Part shown: positions 11,877-22,999 of the stretch, piece by piece
Layout: every line of letters starts with the position of its first letter
Numbering within the stretch: the stretch's first letter is position 1
Source: Azolla caroliniana
Lineage: Eukaryota; Polypodiophyta
Assembly: GCA_043228905.1 (NCBI GenBank)
Contig: JBHGNT010000013.1
Coordinates: 17,484,001-17,548,000 of the forward strand
Direction: 5' to 3'
Length of the DNA: 64,000 nucleotides
Position numbers and translations under genes: made by a program
The notes under the pieces: generated by a model
Seen by the model: the letters and a program-made list of their open reading frames with translations, nothing else
What the model was told of the DNA's origin: nothing
The model's database searches: none

Positions 11877-13664
11877 GATTGGCAAGTTAGGAATTGTCAA
11901 TCCAAGGTCTAACATGAATGGCCAAAACTTGTCGGCTCTTAGGGCCTTGGTGAAGATGTCGATTGTTTGAAGATTCGTGTTGATGTGTAGAAGATCAACA
12001 TCTCCAGCTTGAACACGCTCTCGAATGAAGTGGTAGTGCACCTCAATATGCTTTGTGCATGCGTGGAACACCGGGTTCCGAGCCAGATATATATTGCTCA
12101 TGTTGTCGTAGTAAATGGGAGTCGGATCCTTGATGGGAATGCCCAAATCCTTCAAAATCCTCTTGAGCCATACGGCTTCACATGCAGCTACGGTTGCACC
12201 CCTGTATTCGGCCTCCATACTCGAAAGAGCTACGGTTGGTTGCTTCTTGCTAGCTACTCCACGAAATTGCTCCACTGCCAAGGAAGACGACAAAACCAGA
12301 GGTTGATCGTCGATCAACTTTGTTGTCAGCCCAGTTAGAATCCGTGTACCCTTCAAGTAGAATTGGTATGGCCGATGCGTAAAGGATGTCGTAATCCATT
12401 GTGCCGCTCACATATCGTAATACTCGCTTAGTGCAATCGAAATGGATATCTCGTGGAGTTTGCATGAATTGGCTAAGGAGGCCAACCGGATAGTTGAGGT
12501 CGGGTCGTGTGATTGTGAGATAGATGAGGCTCCCGATTAGTTGTCGATATTAAGTCAGCTCGCACTCGTCTATGCCAGAGTCAACATCTAGTTTGAGGTT
12601 TCGATCGAGAGGGGTTGACACAAATTTGCACTCTGTTATCCCGAACTTGTATAATAAGTTGAGAATGTAGTGTCGTTGAGAGATCATAATGTCGATCGGA
12701 ATCCAAATTACTTCGATGCCTAGGAAGTAATGAAGTTCCTTCATGTCTGTCATCTCGAATTTGTTGGAGAGGAGGGATTTCACCTTGTTGATGTCGACTA
12801 AACTTTCTCCTCCAATGACCAGATCATCCACATATAGAATGATGACAATCGAGCTTCTAAAGTTGTTTCTTACGTACAGGGAGTTGTCGGATTTCGACAT
12901 TCGAAATCCGATTTGATGAAGATATTGCGTAATCTTCGAATGCCAAGCACGCGGTGCTTGCTTGAGGCCGTAGAGTGGCTTCTTGAATCGGCACACGGCT
13001 TTCGGATGAGTATGCGATTCGAAGCTAGGTGGTTGTACCATGTACACTTCCTCTTCTAATTCACCTTGAAGAAAGGCTTTCTTGACATCCATCTGGTGGA
13101 GGTGCCACCCTTTCATCGCTTCGAGTGCAATCATGGTCGCACAGTCGTCATCTTTGCCACCGGGGCAAATGTCTCTTCATAGTCGACTCCATGCGTCTGT
13201 TCGTATCCTTTTGCTACGAGTCAATCTTTGTAGCAGTTTACGGAGCCGTCAGCATTATACTTCACCTTGTAGATCCATCTACAGCCGATCGCCTTCTTGT
13301 GCGGTGAGTGGGGGACAAGATCCCATGTCTTGTTTTTGGAGAGTGCTTGCATCTCCTCATTCATCACTTCAACCCATCTGGGGTTCTTCGTGGCTTTGGA
13401 AAAATTTTCTGGCTCCCGTACTGTCGCTACCTTCATCATAAAGGCGTAATGGTACACCATATAATCATTGTAACCGAATCGGCTTACGGGGTTCTTTTCA
13501 CTGGTGGATTGGAGGAGCTTCTCGTTTGCGGATAGTAAGGCTTTCTTCGCTCCATTTGTCTGGATGTCAAGGCCTTCGAACTCACTATCGAGGGAGTGAG
13601 TCAATTCGTTTCCGTCGAAGTGATCGTCTTCATACTCCGGCATTTTCTCCTTCCCTTTGTCCAT
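11850..13664 (-). pseudogene. Copia-2 reverse transcriptase and RNase H (broken)
   Basis: From 13664 down: an acidic linker, KTWDLVP and GCRWIYKVKYN (about 13300), a break, HQMDVKKAFLQGELEEEV (about 13090), YGLKQAPRAW (about 12950), ILYVDDLVIGG (catalytic YVDD, about 12835) and HYFLGIEV (about 12730). RNase H follows with GYTDSNWADN, MEAEYRGATVA (about 12215), HIEVHYHFIRERV (about 12045) and DIFTKALRA (about 11955). A TAA at 12550 replaces Gln, and there are frameshifts near 12290 and 13200. Confidence 0.88.
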
Positions 13665-13745
13665 CTTCAGACTAGGACGAGATGTGCTTTGGTCACTCGG
13701 GGGCTCTTGTGGCCAACTAAGTCTTGTCGTAATTGGGTTTTCTTC

Positions 13746-15166
13746 CTACATGTGCGTGAACCGATCTTCGGCTTCTATCTCTATTTCGAGCGGAATCGGA
13801 GTCGAAGTTGTCTCCGGTGCGTACCAAGATGCAGACTCGTCGAAAACGACGTCTTGACTTACTCGATATTTTCGGGTTGAGGGGTTATAGCACTTGTACC
13901 CCTTTTGCTCCAGTGAGTATCCTATGAGGATATATTTCTTTGACTTCGGGTCGAGCTTTTGTTGCTTCTCGTCGGGGATGTGCACGTATGCAATGGAGCC
14001 GAATATCCGAACATGTGATAGGTCCAGCTTCTTTCCGAAGAACTTCTCTTGCAGAGTAAGTTCGTGCACACCCAATGTCGTACACCGATTCATGAGGTAT
14101 ACAGTCGGGTTAGCCGCTTCTGCCCAGTACGACTTCGGCAGTTGCTTTTCGTTCATCATGGCCCATGCTACTTCGAGGATGTGTCGATTCTTTCATTTGG
14201 CAACTCCGTTTTGTTGTGGCATATGTTGACATGAAAACTCTTGCCGAATTCCTTCTTTTTGTAGAAAAGCCGAAAATTCATCGAAGAAGTACTCCTTGCC
14301 TCCATCCGACCGAAGACATCGTACATGTCCGCCCGTGGCTTTCTCAACTTCATCCTTAAATTTTTGGAAGTGTCCGAACACTTCACTCTTTTGTGGCATG
14401 GGGTAGATCCAGGTGTGCCTGGAGAAGTCGTCGATGAAGGCCACGTAGTATCGACATCCGCCAAATGTAGCCGTCTGAGCCGAACCCCATACATCGGAAT
14501 GAATTACGTTGAGTACGCCTTTGCTCACATTTCGTTCCTTCGGAAATGGGTGCCGATGTTGCTTGCCGAATTGGCAAGCGACACACACGCCTTCAATGTC
14601 TTTCTCCTTGAATGTCGGGAGCCCGATGATGACTCCTTTCGATTTCATTGCCTAGAGCTTTTGGAGGTTAATATGGCCAATCCGCTTGTGCCATAACTCT
14701 ATGTCGGAATCGGATTTCGTGCCCTTTGCGAACATGGCCGATTTCATCTCGCGTGAGTTGAGAATAAACATTCGGCCTCTCTTCGTCCGCGAGCGATGAG
14801 TTGGCCCTCTTTTTCGATGAAGTAACTGCCTTGATTAAATCATACTTGCATCCCTTGCTCAACAATTTGGCCAATGGAGACCAAAATCTTTGTAATGGTT
14901 GGTACATGCAAGACATTCTTAATATAAGTTTGATTACCATCTTTGCCGAATGGGACATTCTCGATGTGTCGAATTGGATGCATAGTGTCGTCTCCGGTTT
15001 CGACATAGTTGGGTCGTTCCGGCTCTCGAAGTTCTCGGAACCATTCTTGATGAGATGTCACATGGTTCGAGGCACCAAAGTCAACGAACCATACGTCTTC
15101 CGGACCAGAGGCACTAGTTGAAGTAGAAGCCGACATAGAATTTGCTCTATGTCTCATCACGAACAT
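13746..15166 (-). pseudogene. Copia-2 protease and integrase (broken)
   Basis: Protease (VWFVDFGASNHVT, about 15090; DSG has become DFG) is followed by the linker. The integrase shows the second zinc pair in CVACQFGKQHRHPFP (about 14580), VIHSDVWGSAQT (first catalytic Asp, about 14510), RSDGGKEYF (second Asp, about 14310) and PQQNGVAK (Glu replaced, about 14205). The core end has NEKQLPKSYWAEA (about 14150) and LIGYSLEQKGYKCYNP (about 13910). Stops and frameshifts separate the pieces. Confidence 0.86.
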
Positions 15167-16031
15167 TCTGCCACGATCATCATAGTCGGAGTTGGTGGCG
15201 CAACTAGTAAGTTGTCAGCTAGTGGAAGCCGACTCGCGGATCCTCTTACGACACACTTCTTCATGGTGACCTATTTTTCTGCAATATCTGCATTCGACCG
15301 AGTTTTGTCGGCTTGGACCAAAATGGAAGCTCCCCCTTCTTTCGAAGGTTCCTCGATGGCTTCCGTTTTGATGCCGAAATTGCAAGTTGTTTTCGTAAGT
15401 CGGGCCTCGTCCACCTCGTCTTTGGCCGAATCGGCCTCTTCTTGCACGTTCGCATCCTCTTCCTCCGTCCAAGTGTGAGTAAAGCATGTGGCCTTCCGAG
15501 GCGTTACTCCTTGTTCAAACATGGTTTTCTTCGACCAACAACATGGATTGAAGATCGAAGAAGGAGGGTGGATTCTCTCGTGCTAATACGGCGGTCCTCA
15601 TCGCGCCGAACTGTGGTGCAAGGCCGCCGAGGCATATTTGCACCATCTCATCATCGTCCACATTGACGCTTATCGAGCCGAGTGAGTCGCAAAGCTCCTT
15701 GATCTTCAACGTGTAGCTCGTGATGGACATATCCCTTTGTTGGATGTTGTTCAACTCTTGGCGGAGTTGAAGCTTTTTCATGGTTGTGTTGGCAGCGAAA
15801 ATCTTTCGTAGATTCTCCCACGCTTCCTTTGGCATCTTGGCTTCTCGAATGTAGCCGAGCATGCGGACGTGAACACATGTTGCCAAGCAATACATCACTC
15901 GGCTTGCCGCTTGCTCCCATGTTGCGTAGTCGGCGTCTTTCGGGTCAAGTCAGTTTTCTTGTGCTCCTTTGATGTAGCCCCAATAGCCTTGGTTGACAAG
16001 GTATTAGTGCATCTTGTACTCCCAAGATGCA
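15167..16031 (-). pseudogene. Copia-2 gag (broken; first 19 codons lie at 20851-20906)
   Basis: The UBN2-type gag body runs 15898-15515 (KLQLRQELNNIQQRDMSI, MVQICLGGLAPQF). The zinc knuckle CRYCRKIGHHEEVC is at about 15255. The start codon and MNTQMGSALPSEKLDRNNF lie on the far side of Copia-3 (ATG at 20904-20906, minus strand), which fixes the insertion point of Copia-3 exactly. Confidence 0.86.
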
Positions 16032-16036
16032 AAGTT

Positions 16037-16430
16037 TGTAAAGAATCAGAAGATGGATTCTGTGCAGCGGAATAAATATGAACTATGTGTGTGTATAAGG
16101 GAGAGAGAGTGAGAGAGAGAGACAACGAGTAAGACACAGAGAATACGTAAGGTAAAGTATATTAACAACAAAGGAGAAAGACTCAGCATTATACAAGGTG
16201 GGAGGAGGGTGCTTTATATAGTCACTCTCTCTCTTCATTGACTACAAGACTCATGGAGCATGGGGAATGTGAAAGCTCATAAGTTATGTGTCATAGAATA
16301 TGATTCTATGACTCATACTAAATGCTAGAATACAAAGTGGTGACATAATGGTGACTCTTGACCGTTGGAGTGTCTATTCACTCTCAAGGTAAGTTCACAC
16401 ACTAGACCAAGTTGAGCTTGATTCTCAACA
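16037..16430 (-). repeat. Copia-3 3' LTR
   Basis: It runs TGTAAAGAATC...GATTCTCAACA in plus orientation. TTTATATA near 16212 is the likely TATA box, and a GA/CT tract lies at 16099-16122. Confidence 0.92.
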
Positions 16431-16668
16431 CGCCCCCTCAAGCTCAAGTCGGGTCGGTTTAAGACGGTATCCGAAATCCGCGTCGACTCGCATTTATGCG
16501 GAGTTGCGGAATCCGTGCTCCAGCTTGCGTTGTGCGTAGTTGCGAAGTTTGTGCTTCGGCTTACATCTTTCTTCGCGGCTTTGCGCAGTAGATCAGCTCT
16601 TCGCGGCTTCGTTGCACGGTTGCGGAATCCACGCGTTATTGCGTAGTGTCTTCAGTACTCCCCCTCAA
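16431..16668 (-). other. Copia-3 double polypurine tract and the segment between
   Basis: The outer tract is at 16431-16441 and the inner one (TTGAGGGGGAG on the minus strand, overlapping LPSLRGS) at 16658-16668, 227 bases away. The segment between is GC-richer than its surroundings, with repeated GTTGCGGAATCC and TTCGCGGCTT motifs, and has no clear reading frame beyond the last pol codons. Confidence 0.8.
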
Positions 16669-17985
16669 GCTTGGCAGGTCAGGGATCGTCAATCTGAGAT
16701 CGATCATGAATTTCCATAGCTTGTCAGCTCCTAAGGCTTTAGTGAAGATGTCGGCCATTTCGAGATTGGTGCTAATGTGTTGTAGGTCGACATCGCCAGC
16801 TAGAACGCGCTCTCGGATGAAGTGATAGTGCACTTCGATGTGCTTTGTCCGCGCGTGGAACACCAGGTTCTGAGCCACATAGATACTTCTCATGTTGTCG
16901 CAATAAAGGGAAGTCGGATCCTTGATGGGTACGCCCAGATCCGTGAGTATCCTTTTGAGCCATACGGCTTCACATGCGGCCACTGCAGCGCCCCTGTATT
17001 CTACCTCTGTGCTCGAAAGAACGACGGTTGGTTGCTTTTTGTTACTCCAGGATATTGCTCCGTTGCTGAGGGAAAAAACAAATCCGGAGGTTGATCTTCT
17101 ATCGGCTTTGTAGCCAACCCAATCAGCGTCTGTGTACCCCTTGAGTCGTATTGGCATCACGGTCTTGTAGAGGATCCCGCAATCCATTGTGCCGCTCACG
17201 TATCGTAGAACTCGCTTAGTGCAATCCAAGTGAGTATCACACGGTGTTTGCATGAATTGGCAAAGGAGACCGAATGGATAACTGAGGTCGGGTCGTGTGA
17301 TCGTGAGATAGATGAGACTCCCGATGAGTTGCCGATACTGAGTCGGCTCACAGGCTTTGGTGCCGAAGTTCGCATCTAGTTTGAGATTGCGATCGAGCAG
17401 GGTTGCCGCGAATTTGCACTCAGCCATACCAAACTTGTATAACAAGTTGAGAATATAGTGTCGTTGAGAGATCATGATTCCGGCCGGAGTCCGAATTACC
17501 TCGATGCCAAGGAAGTAGTGGAGCTCCTTCATGTCCGACATCTCGAACTTGTCGAAAAGGAGGGATTTGACCTTATTGATTTCGACGAGATGCTCACCTC
17601 CAATGATTAGGTCATCCACATATAAGATGATGACGATCGGACTTGCAGAATAACTTCGTACGTAGAGAGAGTTGTCCGATTTTGGCATACGGAAGCCGAT
17701 TTGATAAAGATATTGCATTATCTTCGAATGCCAAGCACGCGGTGCTTGCTTGAGGCGGTAGAGTGGCTTCTTGAGTCAGCATACAGCTTTCGGATGGGTG
17801 CTCAAGTTGAAGCCGGTTGGTTGTATCATGTACACCTCCTCTTCTAATTTGCCTTGTAGAAAGGCGTTATTGACGTCCATTTGATGAAGGTGCCACCCTT
17901 TCGCTGCGGCAAGCACAATTACGATCCGTACCGTCCTCATCTTTGCCACCGGGGCAAAGGTCTCCTCGTAGTCAACTCCGTGCAT
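16636..17985 (-). pseudogene. Copia-3 reverse transcriptase and RNase H
   Basis: A 360-codon frame (17718-16636) holds ILYVDDLIIGG (catalytic YVDD, about 17630), HYFLGIEVIRTP, LIYLTITRPDLSYP (about 17305), GYTDADWVGYKADRRSTSG (about 17130) and DIFTKALGADK (about 16755). The upstream piece 17985-17776 carries HQMDVNNAFLQGKLEEEV. A stop at about 17776, within YGLKQAPRAW, separates them. This is better preserved than Copia-2, in line with its younger age. Confidence 0.87.
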
Positions 17986-18135
17986 TTGGGCGTAGCCTTT
18001 CGCTACGAGTCACGCTTTGTAGCGGTTGACAAAACCGTCGACGTTGTACTTCACTTTGTAAATCTATCTGCATCCGATCGCCTTTTTGTGTGGTGAGGTG
18101 GGAACGAGATCCCATGTCTCGTTCTTGCGTAGTGC

Positions 18136-20021
18136 CTACATCTCCTCGTTCATGGCTTCGATCCATCGCGGATCCTTGGCTGCTTCGGAAAATGTTTCTG
18201 ACTCGTGTACTGTCGCCACCTTCATCATAAAGGCATAGTGATATGCCATGTGGTCGTTGTAGCCGAATTGGCTAACCGGATTCTTTTCACGGGTGGAGCG
18301 ACGGAGCTTTTCATTTGTAGAGATGAGGGCTTTCTTAGCTCCGATTGGTACATCGAAGCCGCCAAACTCACTGTCAAGTGAGTGAGTCGACTCATCATCG
18401 TCGAAGCAATCGTCTGCGTATTCCGACATTTTCACCTTGCCTTTGTCCATCTTCGGGCTAGGCCGTGATGTGCTTTGATCACTCGAGGGCTCTTGTGGCC
18501 CACTTAGCCTTGTGGTAATCGAGCTATCTTCGAACATGTCTTCGAGGCGATCTCCACCTTCTCGCACTTGTTCGGCGGATTCCGGGTCGAGCGGAGTCGG
18601 AGTCGAAGTTGTCTCTAGTGCGTACCAGGATGCGGACTCGTCAAAAACGACGTCTCAACTTACTCGAGATTTTTGAGTTCAGGGGTTGTAGCACTTGTAC
18701 CCCTTTTGGTCCAGTGAGTATCCTACGAGGATACATTTCTCCAACTTTGGGTCAAGCTTTTGACGCTTCTCGTCGGGGATGTGCACGTACGCTATCGCGC
18801 CGAATATCCGGGTGTGCGATAAGTTCAGCTTCTTTCTGAAATATTTTTCGTGCGGAGTGACCTCGTGCACTCCGGATGTTGTGCACTGGTTCATTAGGTA
18901 GACGGCCGTATTTGCAGCTTCGGCACAATATGACTTGCGCATATGCTTCTCGTTCATCATGGCCTGCGCTACTTTGAGGATGTGCCGATTTTTGCGCTTG
19001 GCTACTCCGTTTTGTTGTGGAGTGTGTCGGCAAGTGAGTTCTCACCGAATTCCTTCCTTTCGGAGATATGCCGTGAAATCGTCCAAGAAGTACTCCTTGC
19101 CGCCATCCGATCGAAGGCATCATACATGATGGCTCGTGGCTTTCTCGACTTAATTCTTGAATTTTTGGAAGTGTCCGAACACTTCGCTCTTTTGCCGCAT
19201 CGGATAGATCCAAGTGTGCCTAGAGAAGTCGTCGATGAAGGTCACGTAGTATCGGCTTCCGCCGAATGTCGCCGTCTAAGCTAGACCCCATACATCATAA
19301 TGAATTACGTCGAGTACGCCTTTGCTCACGTTCCGCTCTTTCGGGAATGGGTGTCGGTGTTGCTTGCCGAATTGGCACGCTTCGCATACACCTTCAATCT
19401 CCTTCTCTTTGAATGTCGGGAGTCTGATGAAGACTCCTTTTGATTTCATTGCTTTGAGTTTGTTGAGATTGATGTGCCCAATTCGCTTGTGCCATAGGCT
19501 TTCGTGCTTCTTGCGAACATGGCGGATTTCATCTCGTGTGAATCGAGAATGAACATCAGGCCGTCTCTTCTTCCGCGCGCGATGATTTGGCCCTCTTTTT
19601 CGATTAAGCACCCTTCATGGTCGAATCGTACTTGCATCCCTTGCTCAACCATTTGGCCGACCGAGACCAAGTTCTTCGTGATGGTGGGAACATGCAAGAC
19701 ATTTTTAATGTATGTTTGCTTACCTCTTTCACCGAACGGAACATTGTCGATGTGCCGAATTGGGTGCGTAGTGTCATCTCCAGTTTCGACATAACCAGAT
19801 TGCTCCGGCTCTCGAAGTTTGAGAAACCATTCTTTATGAGATGTCATATGGTTTGAGGCTCCGGAGTCAACAAACCATATGTCCTCCAGATTGAGGGCAC
19901 TAGTTGAGGTAGAGGCCGACATAGAGTTTGCTCTATGTTTCATCATGAACATTCCACCACGATTGGAGTTGTGTGCGTACATTCCGCCACGATCTTCGTA
20001 GTCGGAGTTGTACCCGTACAT
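18136..20021 (-). pseudogene. Copia-3 protease, integrase and linker (broken)
   Basis: Protease WFVDSGASNHMTSH (about 19880) keeps the catalytic DSG. The HHCC finger (LWHKRIGHINLNK, about 19500; CEACQFGKQHRHPFP, about 19385) is intact. A stop and frameshifts split the core between 19276 and 18680. LVGYSLDQKGYKCYNP (about 18725) ends the integrase. The acidic linker 18567-18136 leads to the reverse transcriptase. A short GGMY-type repeat encoded at 19940-20035 precedes the protease. Confidence 0.85.
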
Positions 20022-20055
20022 TCCGCTATACTCTTCGTAGTCGGAATTGTGTGCG

Positions 20056-20310
20056 TTAATTCGTGAGTTGTCGGCTTGTGGAAGCCGATTCGCGCATCTT
20101 CTTTCGGCACTCTTCTTCGTGGTGGCCGAGCTTTCCGCAATATCCGCATTCGGTTGCGTTTTGACGGCTCAGGCCGGAGTGGAAGCTCCCCCTTCTTGCG
20201 AAGGTTCCTCGTTGTCCAACAAGGTATTGGTGCATCTTGTACTCCCAAGATGCGAAGTTGTTTCGATCCAACTTCTCGGTAGGGAGAGTGCTCCCCATTT
20301 GAGTATTCAT
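20056..20310 (-). pseudogene. Copia-3 gag, internally deleted
   Basis: The 84-codon frame starts like a full gag (KLDRNNFASWEYKMHQYL) but jumps at residue 33 straight to the zinc-knuckle region (CGYCGKLGHHEEEC). Copia-2 and Copia-5 have about 200 further residues of gag body between these points. The deletion removes most of the capsid, so the copy could not have moved on its own after that change. Confidence 0.85.
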
Positions 20311-20455
20311 TATGTCGATTCTTCTTCTTCTTCTTCTCTCTTCGAATGCGAGCTATGTAGCGAAGCTACGATAGTGATGGGTCGGTTCTTGGTCTTCGGC
20401 GTAGGACAGCGCACGCGGATGGGCTAGATCGAGCTACCAAGTCGCTCTGATACCA

Positions 20456-20850
20456 TGTAAAGAATCAGAAGATGGATTTTGTGCAACGGAATAGATATGA
20501 ACTATGTGTGTGTACGAGGGAGAGAGAGTGTGTGTGAGAGAGACAAGGAGTAAGACACAGAGAATATGTAAGGTAAAGTACATTAACAACAAAGGAGAAA
20601 GACTCAGCATTATACAAGGTGGGAGGAGGGTGCTTTATATAGCACCCTCTCTCTTCATTGACTACAAGACTCATGGAGCATGGGGAATGTGAAAGCTCAT
20701 AAGTTATGTGTCATAGAATATGATTCTATGACTCATACTAAATGCTAGAATACAAAGTGGTGACATAATGGTGACTCTTGACCGTTGGAGTGTCTATTCA
20801 CTCTCAAGGTGAGTTCACACACTAGACCAAGTTGAGCTTGATTCTCAACA
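20456..20850 (-). repeat. Copia-3 5' LTR
   Basis: This is the 395-bp copy matching 16037-16430, adjacent to the primer-binding site (20444-20455). TATA box near 20635. Confidence 0.92.
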
Positions 20851-21066
20851 AAGTTGTTTCGATCTAGCTTCTCGCTAGGGAGAGCGCTCCCCATTTGAGT
20901 ATTCATTGTTGATGAAGATTTCTTCCTTCTTTTCGTTTCCTGCTCTCTCGAATACGAGCTATGTAGTCGCACTACGATAACGATGGACCGGATCTTCTCG
21001 AACGTCGGTGTAGAACACAACACACGCGGATGGGCTAGATCAAGCTACCAAACCGCTCTAATACCA

Positions 21067-21685
21067 TGTAAAGAATCGGGTATGATTCTTGTGTAGTGGA
21101 AGAGATGTGTGTTATGTGTATGTGTGAGAGGAATTAGAGGAGAGAAGAGAGAACACAAGATAGATAGAAAAAGGAATACTCAAGAAGAAGGTGTATATTC
21201 ACAAGTAGAATAGCAAATACAAAATGTAGCATTACAAGGAGTCACAACCGACTTAGTATGAAGTATAATGGTGCTTTATATAAAGTCACCCTCTCTCTTC
21301 ATTAACTAACTACAACAACCACTCTCTCTCGGGGAATGTGAAGACTCATAGAATAGCAAATACAAAATGTAGCATTACAAGTAGAATAGCAAATACAAAA
21401 TGTAGCATTACAAGGAGTGACAACCGACTTAGTATGAAGTATAATGGTGCTTTATATAAAGTCACCCTCTCTCTTCATTAGCTAACTACAACAACCACTC
21501 TCTCTCGGGGAATGTGAAGACTCATAGTCATGGGGAATATGTAACTCGTTAGTTATGTGTCATAGAATATGATTCTATGACACATAGTTAATGTGTAGAG
21601 AGATAGTGCTGTGACTCTTGACCTTTGAGTAATCATAGATTCTCAAAAGGTGTGTTCACACGTATGTTGAGCTTGATTCTCAACA
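21067..21685 (-). repeat. Copia-2 5' LTR with internal duplication
   Basis: It has the same ends as the 3' LTR but is 619 bp long. About 150 bases (AATAGCAAATACAAAATGTAG through the TATA region) are tandemly duplicated at about 21203-21350 and 21370-21520, so it carries two TATA boxes. Confidence 0.85.
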
Positions 21686-22445
21686 CATTTATTAGCATTT
21701 TCGGGTGCATAGATTCTTACCAACCATATCAAATCCTCAAAATACTTGACTTCCATCACCAAAAAACATCCATATGGATCATTATAGACCATGTGTGGAC
21801 AAAACAAATCACAAATAATCATGGCTACCCCTGAGTAATGATGTGATAATTGTCCTGCATAATATGCGGAATATCCACGCAAATGTAACATTGATCCTAC
21901 TAAATCATGACACTTATGTTCAATTGAACGTAAAACATCCCATTCTTTATCAAATAAAGTTTTCCATAGTATATATTTCTTATGAGGAGAAGATGCCCCT
22001 CACACATTCCATGAAACCACTTTCATTTAACACCTTTAGTAAGAAGTTGCTCTTTATTAGCAAGTGTATTCATGAATTTACTAACTACTTGTTCAGGAGC
22101 CACATAAGGATTCATGTGTACGACATCCCCTCCACCAATAATAGGGTTTTGTTATATAGATCCACGAGAACGAAGTCCTTGATTTAATTTAGGTCACATC
22201 ACCCTTCTTGAATAATCGAATTGGAATTGGTTGGACACTCTCTTATTTCGCACTTGTTTCTGCCAAGGATTTTCCTTAAAGCCCTCATTCAATCTCAAAT
22301 TTTCTTTCAGTAATGCCTTACTGTTAGTATTTCATGTCCCTTTTATCTTATGCTTCACTTGATGCCACTCTCCATCTTCAACATCTAGGTCATCATTAAT
22401 ACATACTCCATTCTCCTCCCCAACACCTCCATTCTCGCTCTAACC
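21686..22445 (-). pseudogene. LINE-2, upstream part: leader ORF end and endonuclease start
   Basis: Reading down from 22445: a segment with DGEWHQVKHKIKG (about 22365), then an endonuclease start (SW equivalent lost, then the EWDVL-like KNGMFYV near 21935). It continues with SAYYAGQLSHHYSGVAMI (about 21850) and RIYAPENANK (about 21705), and is cut by Copia-2. The reading resumes at 11282 (QIELWSSMYP). The upstream end is cut by LTR-G at 22445. Confidence 0.75.
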
Positions 22446-22485
22446 TATCACGGACACACCAACAGTGGACTACGACAGAGCACGG

Positions 22486-22959
22486 TGTTGGGAGCGCCTT
22501 CATATGATGCGGAACAAGATCAACACTCCTCTAGTGGAAGATCGTAAGTGTTAGGAAACGGGTCTCTCCGGATGGGAAGTGAGAAGAACAGTGTTGATGA
22601 GCAAACTCGGCCGAGGCCGAAACCGGATGTGGTATACCCGGCAATGGAAGATCCGGTGAGAACCGGATGTGGAGTACCCGGCTACGGAAGACCCGGTGAG
22701 AACCGGATGACGAGTACCCGGCAATGGAAGACCCAGTGAGAACCGGATGACGAGTACCCGGCAAGAGCCGGATGGGGAAGGCCCAGTGAGAAGTGCTCAC
22801 CGGATGAAGGGACATATTCGTAAATATGTTTTCTGAGAGTCCATCGGGGCTATATTTGTAAATAGCTGAAAAGTCATATTAGTATAAATATGACTTAGGG
22901 CAAACTTAGTGAGAGCAGTCGTCATTCTTGTTGGTGCAAGATTAGAGTGCATTACTGTG

Positions 22960-22999
<40 letters not shown>

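Larger units (their letters stand above)
16037..20850 (-). mobile_element. Copia-3: Ty1/copia element with internally deleted gag
   Basis: LTRs at 16037-16430 (3') and 20456-20850 (5') are 394 and 395 bp and differ by roughly a dozen bases by eye. The target duplication is AAGTT (16032-16036 and 20851-20855). The primer-binding site on the minus strand is at 20444-20455, an exact TGGTATCAGAGC. The polypurine tract is at 16431-16441. It inserted into the gag of Copia-2, a member of the same family. Confidence 0.94.
11283..21685 (-). mobile_element. Copia-2: Ty1/copia element inserted in LINE-2 and carrying Copia-3
   Basis: LTRs are at 11283-11734 and 21067-21685. The primer-binding site (minus strand) at 21055-21066 reads TGGTATTAGAGC, with one change. 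The polypurine tract is at 11735-11747. The coding order on the minus strand is gag, protease, integrase, reverse transcriptase, RNase H. Copia-3 interrupts gag 19 codons after the start (duplication AAGTT). LINE-2 endonuclease sequence resumes on both sides, but I see no clean 5-bp target duplication (TGCTT against CATTT). Confidence 0.88.
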
